NCBI GenBank assembly: GCA_963810525.1
Contig: CAWENB010000003.1
Location: 744,001-808,000 of the forward strand
DNA from: JAICLK01 sp963810525
GTDB lineage: Bacteria > Patescibacteriota > Saccharimonadia > Saccharimonadales > UBA4665
Direction: 5' to 3'
Length of the DNA: 64,000 nucleotides
Shown in pieces: positions 1-8,547 of this stretch (positions are counted from its first letter, which is position 1; each line of letters begins with the position of its first letter). Both the position numbers and the translations under genes were made by a program. The notes under the pieces are model-generated. The model was not told the DNA's origin. It did no database searches and was given only the letters and a program-made list of their open reading frames with translations.

Positions 1-282
1 AACCGTGACGAGCATGGCTGCACGTATTATGCGAGCGGTAACGGCACCGTCAAAATTTACGAGTCGCAGTTTGCCGGCACCAATGAAGCGACGTATATGT
101 CATGGGATGTGGACGATGTTGATGCGGCCGTGGAGGCGCTGAAGGGGCGGGGCGTGACATTCGAGAACTATGATTTGCCGGGCGCGACGCACGAGGGCGA
201 TGTTCATGTAATGGGCCGAGTGCGCGGCGCGTGGTTCAAGGATCCCGACGGCAACATCTTGTGTGTTGGCAACGAGGGCTAG
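1..282 (+). CDS. VOC/glyoxalase-fold protein, 5'-partial
   Basis: The frame is open from base 1, so this is the 3' end (93 residues) of a gene that begins upstream of the window. The visible part has the beta-alpha-beta-beta pattern of a VOC (glyoxalase/bleomycin-resistance) module and ends with the typical FKDPDGN motif followed by a short hydrophobic strand. VOC proteins bind a metal and small substrates; the substrate cannot be read from sequence. A second VOC protein lies at 59271-59639. Family call is good, function unknown. Confidence 0.75.
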   Translation, partial: NRDEHGCTYYASGNGTVKIYESQFAGTNEATYMSWDVDDVDAAVEALKGRGVTFENYDLPGATHEGDVHVMGRVRGAWFKDPDGNILCVGNEG

Positions 283-327
283 ACATTGGCTCAGATGTCA
301 CAAGTTTAGCGTATAATTACCGTACCC

Positions 328-1032
328 ATGTTTACCGTAATCAATATTTTACGAACTTTTGGCGTACGGACGTGGCTTTGGGCGAAGGCCCGGGTTTGGT
401 GGATTGCGGCCGCCGCGGGTGTGCTGCTTGTTCTGATTTTCATCGCGCCAGCGTATGCGGACGTGGCCTCTCACGGTAAAATCTACACGGCGGCGGACGT
501 GCCGAAACACGAGGTGGCGATCGTATTCGGGGCGGGTGTGTACCCGGACGGAACACCGACACCGTTTCTTGAGAGCCGATTGTTCGCGGCAATCACCCTA
601 TTTAAAACCGGCAAAGCGCGGGTTCTCTTGGTTTCCGGAGACAATCGAACCACACATTACGATGAACCGACCGCTATGAAGAAATTTGTTGTTGCGCACG
701 AGGTGCCGGCCCGCGCCGTAGTAGAAGATTACGCCGGCTATGACACGTATGATACCTGTTACCGTGCGCACAATATCTTCGGTGTAAACTCGGCGATCCT
801 GGTGACGCACGGTTACCATTTACCGCGGGCGCTGCTAACATGCAACGATCTTGGAGTAAATTCCGTTGGAGTGAAAGCCGACCGTTCTGATAGCGGTTTC
901 TCGAAGAATTATCTGCTGCGCGAAGTATTATCGATTAACAAGGCCGTCGTGCAGCTCTTCTTTAAGCCGAAACCCGCTGTGCTCGGACCGAAAGTTGATA
1001 GCGTCAAGAGCGCATACTTATCCGCCAACTAG
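328..1032 (+). CDS. DUF218 / SanA-YdcF family membrane protein
   Basis: 234 residues. One membrane segment (about residues 23-44, WWIAAAAG onward) is followed by an extracytoplasmic DUF218 domain. Visible family motifs are VFGAGV near 67, LLVSGDN near 99, DEPTAMKKF, and THGYHLPRAL near 160. ElyC/SanA/YdcF proteins act in envelope integrity and peptidoglycan-precursor or lipid-carrier metabolism in other bacteria; the exact reaction is unsettled. The start is supported by a perfect -10 box TATAAT at 312-317, 10 nt before the ATG, with no Shine-Dalgarno, so the mRNA is probably near-leaderless. Confidence 0.85.
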   Translation: MFTVINILRTFGVRTWLWAKARVWWIAAAAGVLLVLIFIAPAYADVASHGKIYTAADVPKHEVAIVFGAGVYPDGTPTPFLESRLFAAITLFKTGKARVLLVSGDNRTTHYDEPTAMKKFVVAHEVPARAVVEDYAGYDTYDTCYRAHNIFGVNSAILVTHGYHLPRALLTCNDLGVNSVGVKADRSDSGFSKNYLLREVLSINKAVVQLFFKPKPAVLGPKVDSVKSAYLSAN

Positions 1033-1095
1033 TACGTAGCAATCTCTTAGTCTTGCATTAATAAACGCTTTTTTAAATTATGACTCTGGAACCTT

Positions 1096-1209
1096 ATGCA
1101 TTTTAGCAACATGCCGAAAGACTCGGGTGGCGTTCCGGCGCATGGTAATCAACGTACCGAATGGGACAGAGGAGAGCACACGGATTTTGCCAACCCCGAA
1201 TACCGCTAG
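1096..1209 (+). CDS. possible 37-residue hydrophilic peptide
   Basis: A short ORF in the gap between two convergent genes. It starts MHFSNMPKDSGG and ends EHTDFANPEYR. Its composition is hydrophilic and charged with no low-complexity run, which looks more protein-like than random. A -10-like TATGAC lies about 13 nt upstream. There is no recognisable family and no Shine-Dalgarno. It may be a small protein gene or chance; I lean only weakly to a gene. Confidence 0.25.
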   Translation: MHFSNMPKDSGGVPAHGNQRTEWDRGEHTDFANPEYR

Positions 1210-1224
1210 GCGATTTGCGTAAGA

Positions 1225-2061
1225 TTAAATTACTCTTGGGGTAAGGAGCTTTTCAAGGGCGGCAGCGTTGCCTTCCTTAACGGCTGCAACCAAATTGCCA
1301 AATTGCCATAAATGGTAAGCGGTAGCCGCACCGAAAACGTCGCCGAGCCCCACGGAATCGACGATCTTGTCGAGCGGTATGGCCTGGGTCGGGACGCGTT
1401 CCACACCTTCGGGCAAAATGATATCGGCTCCCTCGGCATTGCGCGTGACAATAATGTTCGTGTTCGGACTTTGCTGCTTCCACTCTCGGGTAACGATGTC
1501 GGCACGGGGATGATCTTCGTCCGAAAGTATTACCAGATCGAAATGCGGCATAATATTTCCGGCCTCGCTGAACTCACGCGGACTTACCAGATCATCGTCG
1601 TTGATGAGACGCAAATAACCCTGGGGAAGTAAGACTTTGAGGCAGCCGCTCGGGGCGGCGCCCATAAGCTTCTCGACATACTCAGCGGTGAATGCAGGAG
1701 TCAACGGTGCAAGGAAGATAATATCAGCTTTCGATAAGGTCTGCAGCACGCTAGGCGTCAAATCCGGCAACGGTGCGTCTTTGCCGTGGCAGTACTGGGT
1801 ACGATGGCCATTCGTTACGATATTTTCATATATGATGGTGTGCTCAAGATTCGGCGCTTTTGGCAGTAATAGAACGTCGCCGGCGTAATGGAGAAAATCC
1901 TGGCCGTAACTGGCGATTATGGTCGCATCGAACGCGAACTTTGTCCGGAAGTAGCGCAGCATGAACATAGCCGGCGATCCCCAGCGGACGTAACTGGTCT
2001 GTTCCACTTTGTTGTGATCGATGACTACGTGACCAACGAAAATAATATTCGGCTGCTTCAT
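1225..2061 (-). CDS. PfkB/ribokinase-family sugar kinase-like protein
   Basis: 278 residues. The C-terminal signature DSVGLGDVFGAA (about residues 236-247) corresponds to the PfkB DTxGAGDxF motif that holds the catalytic Asp and anion hole. The N-terminus, FVGHVVIDHN, fits the first Rossmann strand. PfkB kinases phosphorylate sugars, nucleosides or vitamins with ATP. The second Gly of the usual GAGD is kept but the Ala is Leu, and the usual N-terminal GG motif is poor, so the substrate is unclear and it may be a divergent member. It converges with the plus-strand DUF218 gene. Confidence 0.7.
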   Translation of the reverse strand: MKQPNIIFVGHVVIDHNKVEQTSYVRWGSPAMFMLRYFRTKFAFDATIIASYGQDFLHYAGDVLLLPKAPNLEHTIIYENIVTNGHRTQYCHGKDAPLPDLTPSVLQTLSKADIIFLAPLTPAFTAEYVEKLMGAAPSGCLKVLLPQGYLRLINDDDLVSPREFSEAGNIMPHFDLVILSDEDHPRADIVTREWKQQSPNTNIIVTRNAEGADIILPEGVERVPTQAIPLDKIVDSVGLGDVFGAATAYHLWQFGNLVAAVKEGNAAALEKLLTPRVI

Positions 2062-2184
2062 TCGCTTGCACCACCGGGTATCGCAGCTGCTTCAATCCTG
2101 CCGAGACATGCCCGTTGTTACTTACCGGCTATTATCCCAGTGGAGGCAAATTATCACAAGCCCAAAATGCGCCAGTTGTTTGCT

Positions 2185-2649
2185 ATGATGGTAGGCGTGA
2201 CGACGTACTATACTGATGGCAGTGCCAGCCCGAACCCCGGGCCGGGCGGATTTGCGGTTATTCTTAATGATGTACCTGTAGTGCTCGGAAGCGAGCCGGG
2301 CGGCGGCGAAACGACCAACATCCGCATGGAAGGACTCGCGATCGTGGCGGCGCTCAAACATGCTGATGGCCAGCCTTGCCAAATCTATACCGACAGCGAA
2401 TTCTGGATCAATGTCATTACTAAATGGTCGCTGGCCTGGGAGCGTAACGGCTGGACCAAAAAGGGTGGAGAAATCAAAAACCTCGACATCGTGCGTGAAG
2501 TCTGTCCGCTTTTCCGGGGTCAAATGCGACACTCGTGTGGGTGCGCGGCCACAATAACGACAAAGGCAACGAGCTCGCCGACCACTGGGCCAACGAAGCC
2601 CGCAAGCGGCACAAAAAGTAGTGGCAACTATGCTGGGACTCAGAGATAA
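2185..2649 (+). CDS. rnhA: ribonuclease HI, frameshifted near the 3' end
   Basis: The N-terminal two thirds read as RNase HI, which degrades the RNA strand of RNA-DNA hybrids. Visible are YTDGSASPNPGPGG (catalytic Asp), IRMEGLAIV (catalytic Glu) and IYTDSEF (catalytic Asp). After about base 2515 the open frame turns to nonsense, while the next frame encodes VWVRGHNNDKGNELADHWA, which holds the expected His and last Asp, and stops at 2621. Restoring one G in the GGGG run at 2517-2520 joins the two halves, so this is a one-base deletion or sequencing error. Starts at ATG 2185/2188 or GTG 2197 are possible; a TATGAT overlapping the ATGs favours GTG 2197. Confidence 0.8.
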   Translation: MMVGVTTYYTDGSASPNPGPGGFAVILNDVPVVLGSEPGGGETTNIRMEGLAIVAALKHADGQPCQIYTDSEFWINVITKWSLAWERNGWTKKGGEIKNLDIVREVCPLFRGQMRHSCGCAATITTKATSSPTTGPTKPASGTKSSGNYAGTQR

Positions 2650-3098
2650 TTAATTATAGTCGGCGAATCGTGGGCGGCGATTTTGGCCGAAATGTTTTCT
2701 GTCGTGAGGAACTTCGGCAAGATATTAGTTGTAGCCGGGTCGACGAAGCCGATTTCGGCAATTTCCACCTGGCCGTGGCTTGTTTTCGATAAATCTATGT
2801 GCAAATAATCTTCGGCATTGGCGATGTGAAAGAAGAATTCCAGATGCTCGCTGTCAGTGTGCGAAGTTACGAACTGTTGTATATAGAGTAAACTGCCGAC
2901 TTTGGGCGTAATACCAGTTTCCTCAATCATTTCGCGTCTAATGCCGTCAAGCAAACCTTCGCGCACATCCAGCCCACCGCCCGGTGTGCACCAACTGTTC
3001 GCCATGAGTGCAGAGACGCCATTGTATGGCTGCAACCGCACGCAAAGAAGCTTACGCTCGCGATATACAATTGCCCGGACTGACACACGCCTGTTCAT
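2640..3098 (-). CDS. NUDIX hydrolase
   Basis: About 152 residues from the chosen start, MNRRVSVRAIV. The NUDIX box is complete: GGGLDVREGLLDGI then RREMIEETGI, matching GX5EX7REUXEEXGU, which binds the divalent metal and hydrolyses a nucleoside diphosphate linked to X. The frame stays open a further 81 codons upstream, but that part looks non-coding and an excellent -10 (TACTAT, on the minus strand at 3111-3106) sits 7 nt before the ATG at 3098. Substrate unknown; house-cleaning of damaged nucleotides or ADP-ribose-type substrates is typical. Confidence 0.85.
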   Translation of the reverse strand: MNRRVSVRAIVYRERKLLCVRLQPYNGVSALMANSWCTPGGGLDVREGLLDGIRREMIEETGITPKVGSLLYIQQFVTSHTDSEHLEFFFHIANAEDYLHIDLSKTSHGQVEIAEIGFVDPATTNILPKFLTTENISAKIAAHDSPTIINYL

Positions 3099-3384
3099 GG
3101 GGTTAATAGTAGCACGGTCCGGCCGTCTATGATTCGCTATTTCGTGCGAAAAAGCTAATAGTATGCTTCCAACATGCCTGCTCAAGCAGAGCCGGCAAAC
3201 GGTCTGTGTTTTTATATCGAATCCCCGCCGATGTTGATTGACGCGTTCCGAAGGAGATGGGCTGCGTGGATGGCAGGTGAAACTGTCGCAGCCGGATAGA
3301 TGGATTCCGAAGAACTCAGGCCGCGCATCCACGTCAAACATGTGATAATGCCGGAATCACAAGCGCTCTGCTAGACTGGGGTGT

Positions 3385-3957
3385 ATGAAAAACGCGATTA
3401 TACTGCACGGGACGTGCAGCCGGAAGGAATATTACAGCGACGAGAAGCCGACGCTCAGCAATCAGCATTGGATCCCATGGTTGCAAAAGCAGCTTTTGAT
3501 GCGAGATATTACGCCATACACACCCGACGTACCGCTGGCGTTCAAGCCGGATTTTGAAATTTGGCGGCTGGAGGCCGAGCATTATGACATCGGCCCGGAT
3601 ACGCTGTTGGTCGGGCACAGTACCGGCGGCGGATTTTGGGTTCGGTATCTGAGCGAGCATCCCGATATTCGCGTTGGCAGAGTGGTGCTCGTAGCCCCGT
3701 GGCTTGATCCGAATAACATCAAGAAGACGATGTTTTTTAAATTCAAGATTGATCCTGGACTCGTACAGCGTACCGGCGGTCTGACGATATTTGCTTCCGA
3801 CAACGACCATCTCGGCATTCGCTGGAGCATCGAAACCTTTCGAGAAAAACTGCCGGGGCACACCTACCGTGAATTCCATAATTACGGCCATTTTATGGAT
3901 ATAACCGAGTTCACCGAATTACGTGATGAGCTGCTGGCGGATGGTACACTAGAGTGA
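3385..3957 (+). CDS. alpha/beta hydrolase of the RBBP9/YdeN type
   Basis: 190 residues, a small single-domain alpha/beta hydrolase. The oxyanion region LHGTCS is near the N-terminus, the nucleophile elbow GHSTGGGF near residue 77, an acidic residue in SDNDH, and the catalytic His in NYGHFMD near 174, giving a full Ser-Asp-His set. RBBP9/YdeN relatives are serine hydrolases of uncertain substrate. A -10 TAGACT at 3372-3377 is 7 nt before the ATG, with no Shine-Dalgarno. The stop overlaps the ATG of the following SDR gene, so the two are probably co-expressed. Confidence 0.8.
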   Translation: MKNAIILHGTCSRKEYYSDEKPTLSNQHWIPWLQKQLLMRDITPYTPDVPLAFKPDFEIWRLEAEHYDIGPDTLLVGHSTGGGFWVRYLSEHPDIRVGRVVLVAPWLDPNNIKKTMFFKFKIDPGLVQRTGGLTIFASDNDHLGIRWSIETFREKLPGHTYREFHNYGHFMDITEFTELRDELLADGTLE

Positions 3958-4622
3958 TGAGCACGGCGATTATGACAGGTGCCTCGTCGGGAATCGGGCG
4001 GGCGATTGAAAAGCGTCTGCGGGCTGAGGGCTGGGAAGTGATTGGGCTGACTCGATCGGAGATGGATCTGGCAAATCTCGAGCAGGTTGCTGCCGGAGCC
4101 GCCAAACTGTCGAAAGAATTGATGCAGATCGACGCATTTATCTACGTGGCGGGCATGTGGCACGACGACGAAAAGCCGCTTGCCAATCTCGACCTGGAGG
4201 ATTTCAGCCCGGAACAAATTGCCGACACCATGAACGTAGGCGTGACGAGCTTCATGATTCTGGCGGCGTCTTTAATGCCAAAACTTACCAAGCACGGTAT
4301 GGTGGTAGGAATCTCCGGCACCTTTGAAGATGACGGGGCTTCGGGTTGGTTGCCGTATTACACGAGTAAGCATGCGCTCGAGGATTTCTTGGTCGGCCTG
4401 GCCCAGGATTATCCGAATGGCCCGTACGTGTTCGGAATTTCGCCGTCTGACACGGCGACGCTCATGTATCGAAAATTTTATCCGCAGTACGCCGCGACCG
4501 GCCAGCCGCCAGAAGTTATCGCCGAACTGGTGGCACAACTAGCCGGCAAAGCATTGCCGTACAAAACCGGCGATATCGTCGAAATCCGTGGCGGCAAGCA
4601 CCGCGTAGGCTATCATAAATAG
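3957..4622 (+). CDS. short-chain dehydrogenase/reductase (SDR)
   Basis: 221 residues. The cofactor loop TGASSGIGRAI lies at the N-terminus and the active-site YTSKHALE (YxxxK) at about residues 136-143, with the preceding Ser in VGISGTF. The usual NAG motif is VAGMW here. SDRs oxidise or reduce alcohols and carbonyls using NAD(P). The ATG overlaps the TGA of the upstream hydrolase, and a -10 TACACT at 3945-3950 lies 6 nt upstream, so the gene may be both read through and separately started. Substrate unknown. Confidence 0.85.
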   Translation: MSTAIMTGASSGIGRAIEKRLRAEGWEVIGLTRSEMDLANLEQVAAGAAKLSKELMQIDAFIYVAGMWHDDEKPLANLDLEDFSPEQIADTMNVGVTSFMILAASLMPKLTKHGMVVGISGTFEDDGASGWLPYYTSKHALEDFLVGLAQDYPNGPYVFGISPSDTATLMYRKFYPQYAATGQPPEVIAELVAQLAGKALPYKTGDIVEIRGGKHRVGYHK

Positions 4623-4643
4623 TTCAGGTGGTATGATTAAAGC

Positions 4644-5231
4644 ATGAACCAAAACGACAAACTGCCGCGGGTTTACGCGTTCATTGACAGTCAAAATCTG
4701 AACATCGGCGTGCAGAAATCCGGTTGGAAAATGGATTGGCGAAAATTCCGCAAATTCCTGGCCGACCGCTACGATGTAGTCAAGGCGTACATGTTTATAG
4801 GCTACATACCGGAAAACGAAGACCTGTACGAGCAAATGCACCAGGCGGGATTCGCCGTAGTGCTTAAGCCCACGTTCGACCTGACACGCCCACAGCCGGA
4901 GATGCTCGAAGTAATGGGCGAGGAGCAAGCCAAAAAAATGCTCGAAGCAGAAGACAAAAAGCCAGTGAAGGGTAATATTGACGCTGAGCTGGTGCTCTGG
5001 GCCATGAAGGAACTCAGTAACTATGAGCAGGCGATTATCGTGTCCGGCGACGGCGACTTTTATAGTTTGGTGGAATATTTGGAGCAAAAGGGCCGGCTTA
5101 AAAATCTGCTTGCTCCGAGCCAATACTACTCCAGCCTGTACAACCGCTACGAAAAATACATCGTCCGTTTGGATCAATTCCGCCGTGAACTCGCCTACCG
5201 CGATTTCAAAAAGCGCACCGGCAAGCGATAA
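4644..5231 (+). CDS. NYN/LabA-like (PIN-fold) protein, DUF88
   Basis: 195 residues with the NYN-domain pattern: YAFIDSQNLNIG at about 10-21 (first acidic residue), KGNIDAELVLWAM near 110-122, and IVSGDGDFYSLVEYL near 132-146 (SGDGDF acidic cluster). NYN domains share the PIN-like RNase fold and are thought to process RNA; LabA relatives are also tied to regulation. All expected Asp residues are present, so catalysis is plausible. A -10 TATGAT at 4632-4637 is 6 nt before the ATG. Confidence 0.85.
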   Translation: MNQNDKLPRVYAFIDSQNLNIGVQKSGWKMDWRKFRKFLADRYDVVKAYMFIGYIPENEDLYEQMHQAGFAVVLKPTFDLTRPQPEMLEVMGEEQAKKMLEAEDKKPVKGNIDAELVLWAMKELSNYEQAIIVSGDGDFYSLVEYLEQKGRLKNLLAPSQYYSSLYNRYEKYIVRLDQFRRELAYRDFKKRTGKR

Positions 5232-5298
5232 GATCAGGGTGCATTATTCATGTTTACACTTGGGCGACATCGGCCCGCTATGAAATAATGGGGGTACT

Positions 5299-7188
5299 AT
5301 GAGGCAGAAGCAGGCTTTGAGCGTGATGCTTGCCGGGGACTCGGTGTTTCTCACCGGACCACCGGGGGCTGGCAAGACGTATGTGTTGAATGAGCTCGTG
5401 CGGCGGGCTGAACGCGCCAAAAGACGGGTGGCTGTGACGGCGAGTACCGGCATAGCGGCGACACATATTGGCGGTTCGACGATTCATTCGTGGTCCGGAC
5501 TCGGTATCCGCGATGAGCTGACGCCATACGACAAAGAATGGCTGCGGGCCAATGACCGATTGCGTAAGCGCTACGCAAGTACGGATACTCTAGTGATCGA
5601 TGAAGTGTCGATGCTGCATGGCAAGCGGCTCGATATGGTCAACGAAACCTGCAAGCTGCTGCGTGAGAATGATGCGCCATTCGGTGGACTGCAGATTATT
5701 CTGGTGGGCGACTTATTCCAGCTGCCGCCCGTAAATCGCGAAAGCGACCTTGTGGATTTTGTACACACGTCGGCAGCCTGGGACGAATTGAATCCCAAAA
5801 TCTGCTATTTAAGCGAGCAGCACCGGCAGGCCGGCGATCAACTGCTTGATGTACTTGAAGCTATGCGCCGCGGTGAAGTCGAAGACTGGCACACCGAAGC
5901 GCTTATGGAGCGGCTTGGCAAGCAGCCCATTGGCGGCGAAGCACCGGTTACGCGCTTGTACGCGCACAACATAGATGTCGACTCCATCAATGAGCAGCAT
6001 CTTTCGGGTTTGCGGGGCGAGACAAAAACGTTCACAATGGAAACCAAAGGAAGCGCGAGCAAGGTCGAACAACTTGTACGAAGCGTATTAGCGCCGGAAG
6101 CGCTTACGCTGAAACCCGGCGCCGAGGTTATGTTCGTGGCGAATAATTTCGCCGAAGGATTCGTAAACGGCAGCCGCGGACAGGTGAACGGATTCAAAGA
6201 TGGCCTGCCCATTGTGCAGCTCACGACTAACGGCCGGGCTATCATGGTCGAACCGCATAGCTGGACATTGACCGAGGACGGCAAAAAACGCGCCGAAGTA
6301 TCCCAATTGCCGCTGCGCCTGGCGTGGGCAATTACGATTCACAAAAGCCAGGGTATGAGTTTGGACGCGGCCGAGATCGACCTCGGCAAATCATTTACGC
6401 CAGGTATGGGATACGTAGCCTTAAGTCGCGTTCGGACACTCGATGGCGTGTATTTGACGGGCATCAACGCAATGGCGATGCGGTTGCATCCGGACATATT
6501 TGCGTTCGATGCGGAGTTGCGTGCAGCTTCTGAGGCTCTGGCCGCGGAAACGCTTGACGCCGCGGATGCAGATACCCCAGAAGCTACGGCCAAACCCGAA
6601 GCAGCCCCAGCTATGAATGAAGAACTACGTACAAAACTCAAGGCCTGGCGGCAACGGCGGGCCCGCGACGACCAGGTTGCGCCGTTTATCGTCGCACACA
6701 ATAGTATGCTCGATGCGATTGCGGCTCATCCTCCGGCGACCGAGCAGGCATTGCTCGCTATACCGGGGTTCGGTCCTAAAAAGCTTGAAGTATATGGAGC
6801 GGATTTGCTCGAACTGCTTGCTGATTATGCCAGACCCCGGTCCGAGCAAGCCGAATCTCAGATCGAAGCAGAGCGCGATGAAAAAATCGGAAAACTGCTG
6901 GACGAATTAAGCAATCCGGCCGCACTTGATGATGATGCAGAAACGCCTGAGCCCGAATCCGCGTACCAAAGATATGTCAACGAGGTGAAAAGGCGGTATC
7001 CCCGAGCCGGCCAGCGATGGTCCGCCGAAGAAGAGGCAAAACTTATAGAGCTTTTCGGAGAAGGCGCATCGCTGGGTCGGGTTTGTGAAGTGCTGGACCG
7101 GCCGCCTGGCGGCGTTTGGGCCCGTTTGATAGAATTGCTCAAAATAAACCATACCGTCGTTACTCCAAGTGATATCATGAAGCGATGA
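5299..7188 (+). CDS. Pif1/RecD-like superfamily 1 helicase with HRDC domain and C-terminal HTH-like tail
   Basis: 629 residues. Helicase motifs in order: LTGPPGAGKT (Walker A, about 19-28), TASTGIAA (Ia), IDEVSM (Walker B, about 98), LVGDLFQLPPV (III), and AITIHKSQGMSLD with VALSRVRT (V-VI, about 345-380). An acidic/Ala linker leads to an HRDC domain (about 445-515, ending PGFGPKKLEVYG), a nucleic-acid-binding module of RecQ-type helicases. A last block (about 575-615, WSAEEEAKLIELF) resembles an HTH. It likely unwinds DNA in replication or repair. The stop overlaps the next SDR by 4 nt (ATGA). Confidence 0.9.
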   Translation: MRQKQALSVMLAGDSVFLTGPPGAGKTYVLNELVRRAERAKRRVAVTASTGIAATHIGGSTIHSWSGLGIRDELTPYDKEWLRANDRLRKRYASTDTLVIDEVSMLHGKRLDMVNETCKLLRENDAPFGGLQIILVGDLFQLPPVNRESDLVDFVHTSAAWDELNPKICYLSEQHRQAGDQLLDVLEAMRRGEVEDWHTEALMERLGKQPIGGEAPVTRLYAHNIDVDSINEQHLSGLRGETKTFTMETKGSASKVEQLVRSVLAPEALTLKPGAEVMFVANNFAEGFVNGSRGQVNGFKDGLPIVQLTTNGRAIMVEPHSWTLTEDGKKRAEVSQLPLRLAWAITIHKSQGMSLDAAEIDLGKSFTPGMGYVALSRVRTLDGVYLTGINAMAMRLHPDIFAFDAELRAASEALAAETLDAADADTPEATAKPEAAPAMNEELRTKLKAWRQRRARDDQVAPFIVAHNSMLDAIAAHPPATEQALLAIPGFGPKKLEVYGADLLELLADYARPRSEQAESQIEAERDEKIGKLLDELSNPAALDDDAETPEPESAYQRYVNEVKRRYPRAGQRWSAEEEAKLIELFGEGASLGRVCEVLDRPPGGVWARLIELLKINHTVVTPSDIMKR

Positions 7189-7874
7189 AACACGTACTTA
7201 TTACCGGCGGCTCGGATGGCCTGGGCAAGGCTGCCGCATGGAAGCTCGCACAGGCCGGATATTCGGTCACAATTTTGAGCCAGAATGATGCGCGGACGAA
7301 GTCTGCGGCCGAAGAACTGGGTTGCGGCTACGTCGTGGCGGATGTCACGGATTTTGCGGCGGTAGACACTGCCATTGCCCGGGCTTCAAGCGCCAACGGG
7401 CCTATAGATATACTCGTCAACAGCGCCGGCATATGGCTGCAGGATGCACTCGACGCCAATGACCCTGACCAAATCAGGTGTGTCATGGAAGTGAACGCGC
7501 TCGGCACGATATATTGCACCAAGGCCGTCGTACCGGCCATGAAGCAGCTCCGGGGCGGACGAATAATTAGCGTGATTTCGCAAGGCGGTTTGCAGGCCAA
7601 AGCCGAACGGGCGCCGTATACCGCTAGCAAATGGGCGGTGACAGGTTTTATGAAAAGTATGCAGGCCGAATTGAAGTCGTTTAACGTGGCGGTTGATTGT
7701 TTTTACCCCGGGGCTATGAATACCGGCTTGTTCGGGAAATCCGGTAATAGCGAAGGACGCGACATGAGCAAAGCACTCAATCCCGAAATAGCCGCCGCCG
7801 CACTCGTATACTTATGTGGTCTGCCTGATGGCGTCAGCGCGCCGGAACTCGGCATTGTCAGCCTCGGCTATTAG
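7185..7874 (+). CDS. short-chain dehydrogenase/reductase (SDR)
   Basis: 229 residues. TGGSDGLGKAAA (cofactor loop, about 7-18), NSAGIW (NAG-like motif, about 83-88) and YTASKWAVTG (YxxxK, about 145-154) define a classical SDR. The start overlaps the helicase stop by 4 nt (ATGA), implying translational coupling. It differs clearly from the SDR at 3957-4622, so it is not a recent duplicate. Substrate unknown. Confidence 0.85.
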   Translation: MKHVLITGGSDGLGKAAAWKLAQAGYSVTILSQNDARTKSAAEELGCGYVVADVTDFAAVDTAIARASSANGPIDILVNSAGIWLQDALDANDPDQIRCVMEVNALGTIYCTKAVVPAMKQLRGGRIISVISQGGLQAKAERAPYTASKWAVTGFMKSMQAELKSFNVAVDCFYPGAMNTGLFGKSGNSEGRDMSKALNPEIAAAALVYLCGLPDGVSAPELGIVSLGY

Positions 7875-7913
7875 CCGGTCACGATCAATCCGCATGGTAC
7901 AATACTAGGGATT

Positions 7914-8546
7914 ATGGAAGCGTTGCTTCAGCAGATTCCGAATGCCGTGCGGGCCTACATGCAGCGGCAACTGGCGCCATGGCTGAACCGGTTGACCGGC
8001 GGCCGGCTGCGGCCGGCGGCGGTTACATATACCAGCGCGCTGATGCACGTGCCCATCGCTTTTTTGATAGCTTTGCAGCACTATGTGTGGGCGGCGGTGC
8101 TGCTTGTTATTTTTGGAATGCTTGATTCGCTCGACGGGGCGCTGGCACGGGTGCAGGGAAGTTCGAGTGAACGCGGCATGCTGCTCGACGCCTCGACCGA
8201 CCGCATGAAGGAGGTCCTGCTGTGGAGCGGTGTGGGCTATGCCCTGTCGGTTAGTGCGCATCCGGCTTCGGCGGCGTGGGCGGTGGCAGCGTGCGGCACG
8301 TCTATTACGGTCAGTTATGTAAAAGCCAAAGGTGAAGCCGTTGTGGCTGTCGCCCAGAAGAACATTCCTCATGCCGTATTAAATAAAATGTTCATTAACG
8401 GCCTGCTGACGTTCGAAATAAGAATGGCGGTGTTGGTCGCGGGTTTACTTCTTAACCAGCTCGCGATCGCGAGTGCCGTAGTGGCGGTGTTGGCCGGCGC
8501 GACGTCACTTGGACGCCTGCAACGGATCAGTAAGCAACTTGGCTGA
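7914..8546 (+). CDS. CDP-alcohol phosphatidyltransferase
   Basis: 210 residues with several hydrophobic helices. The family signature DX2DGX2ARX8GX3DX3D is complete: DSLDGALAR begins near residue 70 and MLLDASTD follows about 17 residues later. These enzymes join a CDP-activated lipid to an alcohol such as glycerol phosphate, inositol phosphate or serine to form phospholipids. It heads a three-gene set with a PHP phosphoesterase and a CDP-archaeol-synthase-like protein that could make the CDP-lipid donor. -10 TACAAT at 7898-7903, 10 nt before the ATG. Confidence 0.85.
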   Translation: MEALLQQIPNAVRAYMQRQLAPWLNRLTGGRLRPAAVTYTSALMHVPIAFLIALQHYVWAAVLLVIFGMLDSLDGALARVQGSSSERGMLLDASTDRMKEVLLWSGVGYALSVSAHPASAAWAVAACGTSITVSYVKAKGEAVVAVAQKNIPHAVLNKMFINGLLTFEIRMAVLVAGLLLNQLAIASAVVAVLAGATSLGRLQRISKQLG

Positions 8547-8547
8547 A

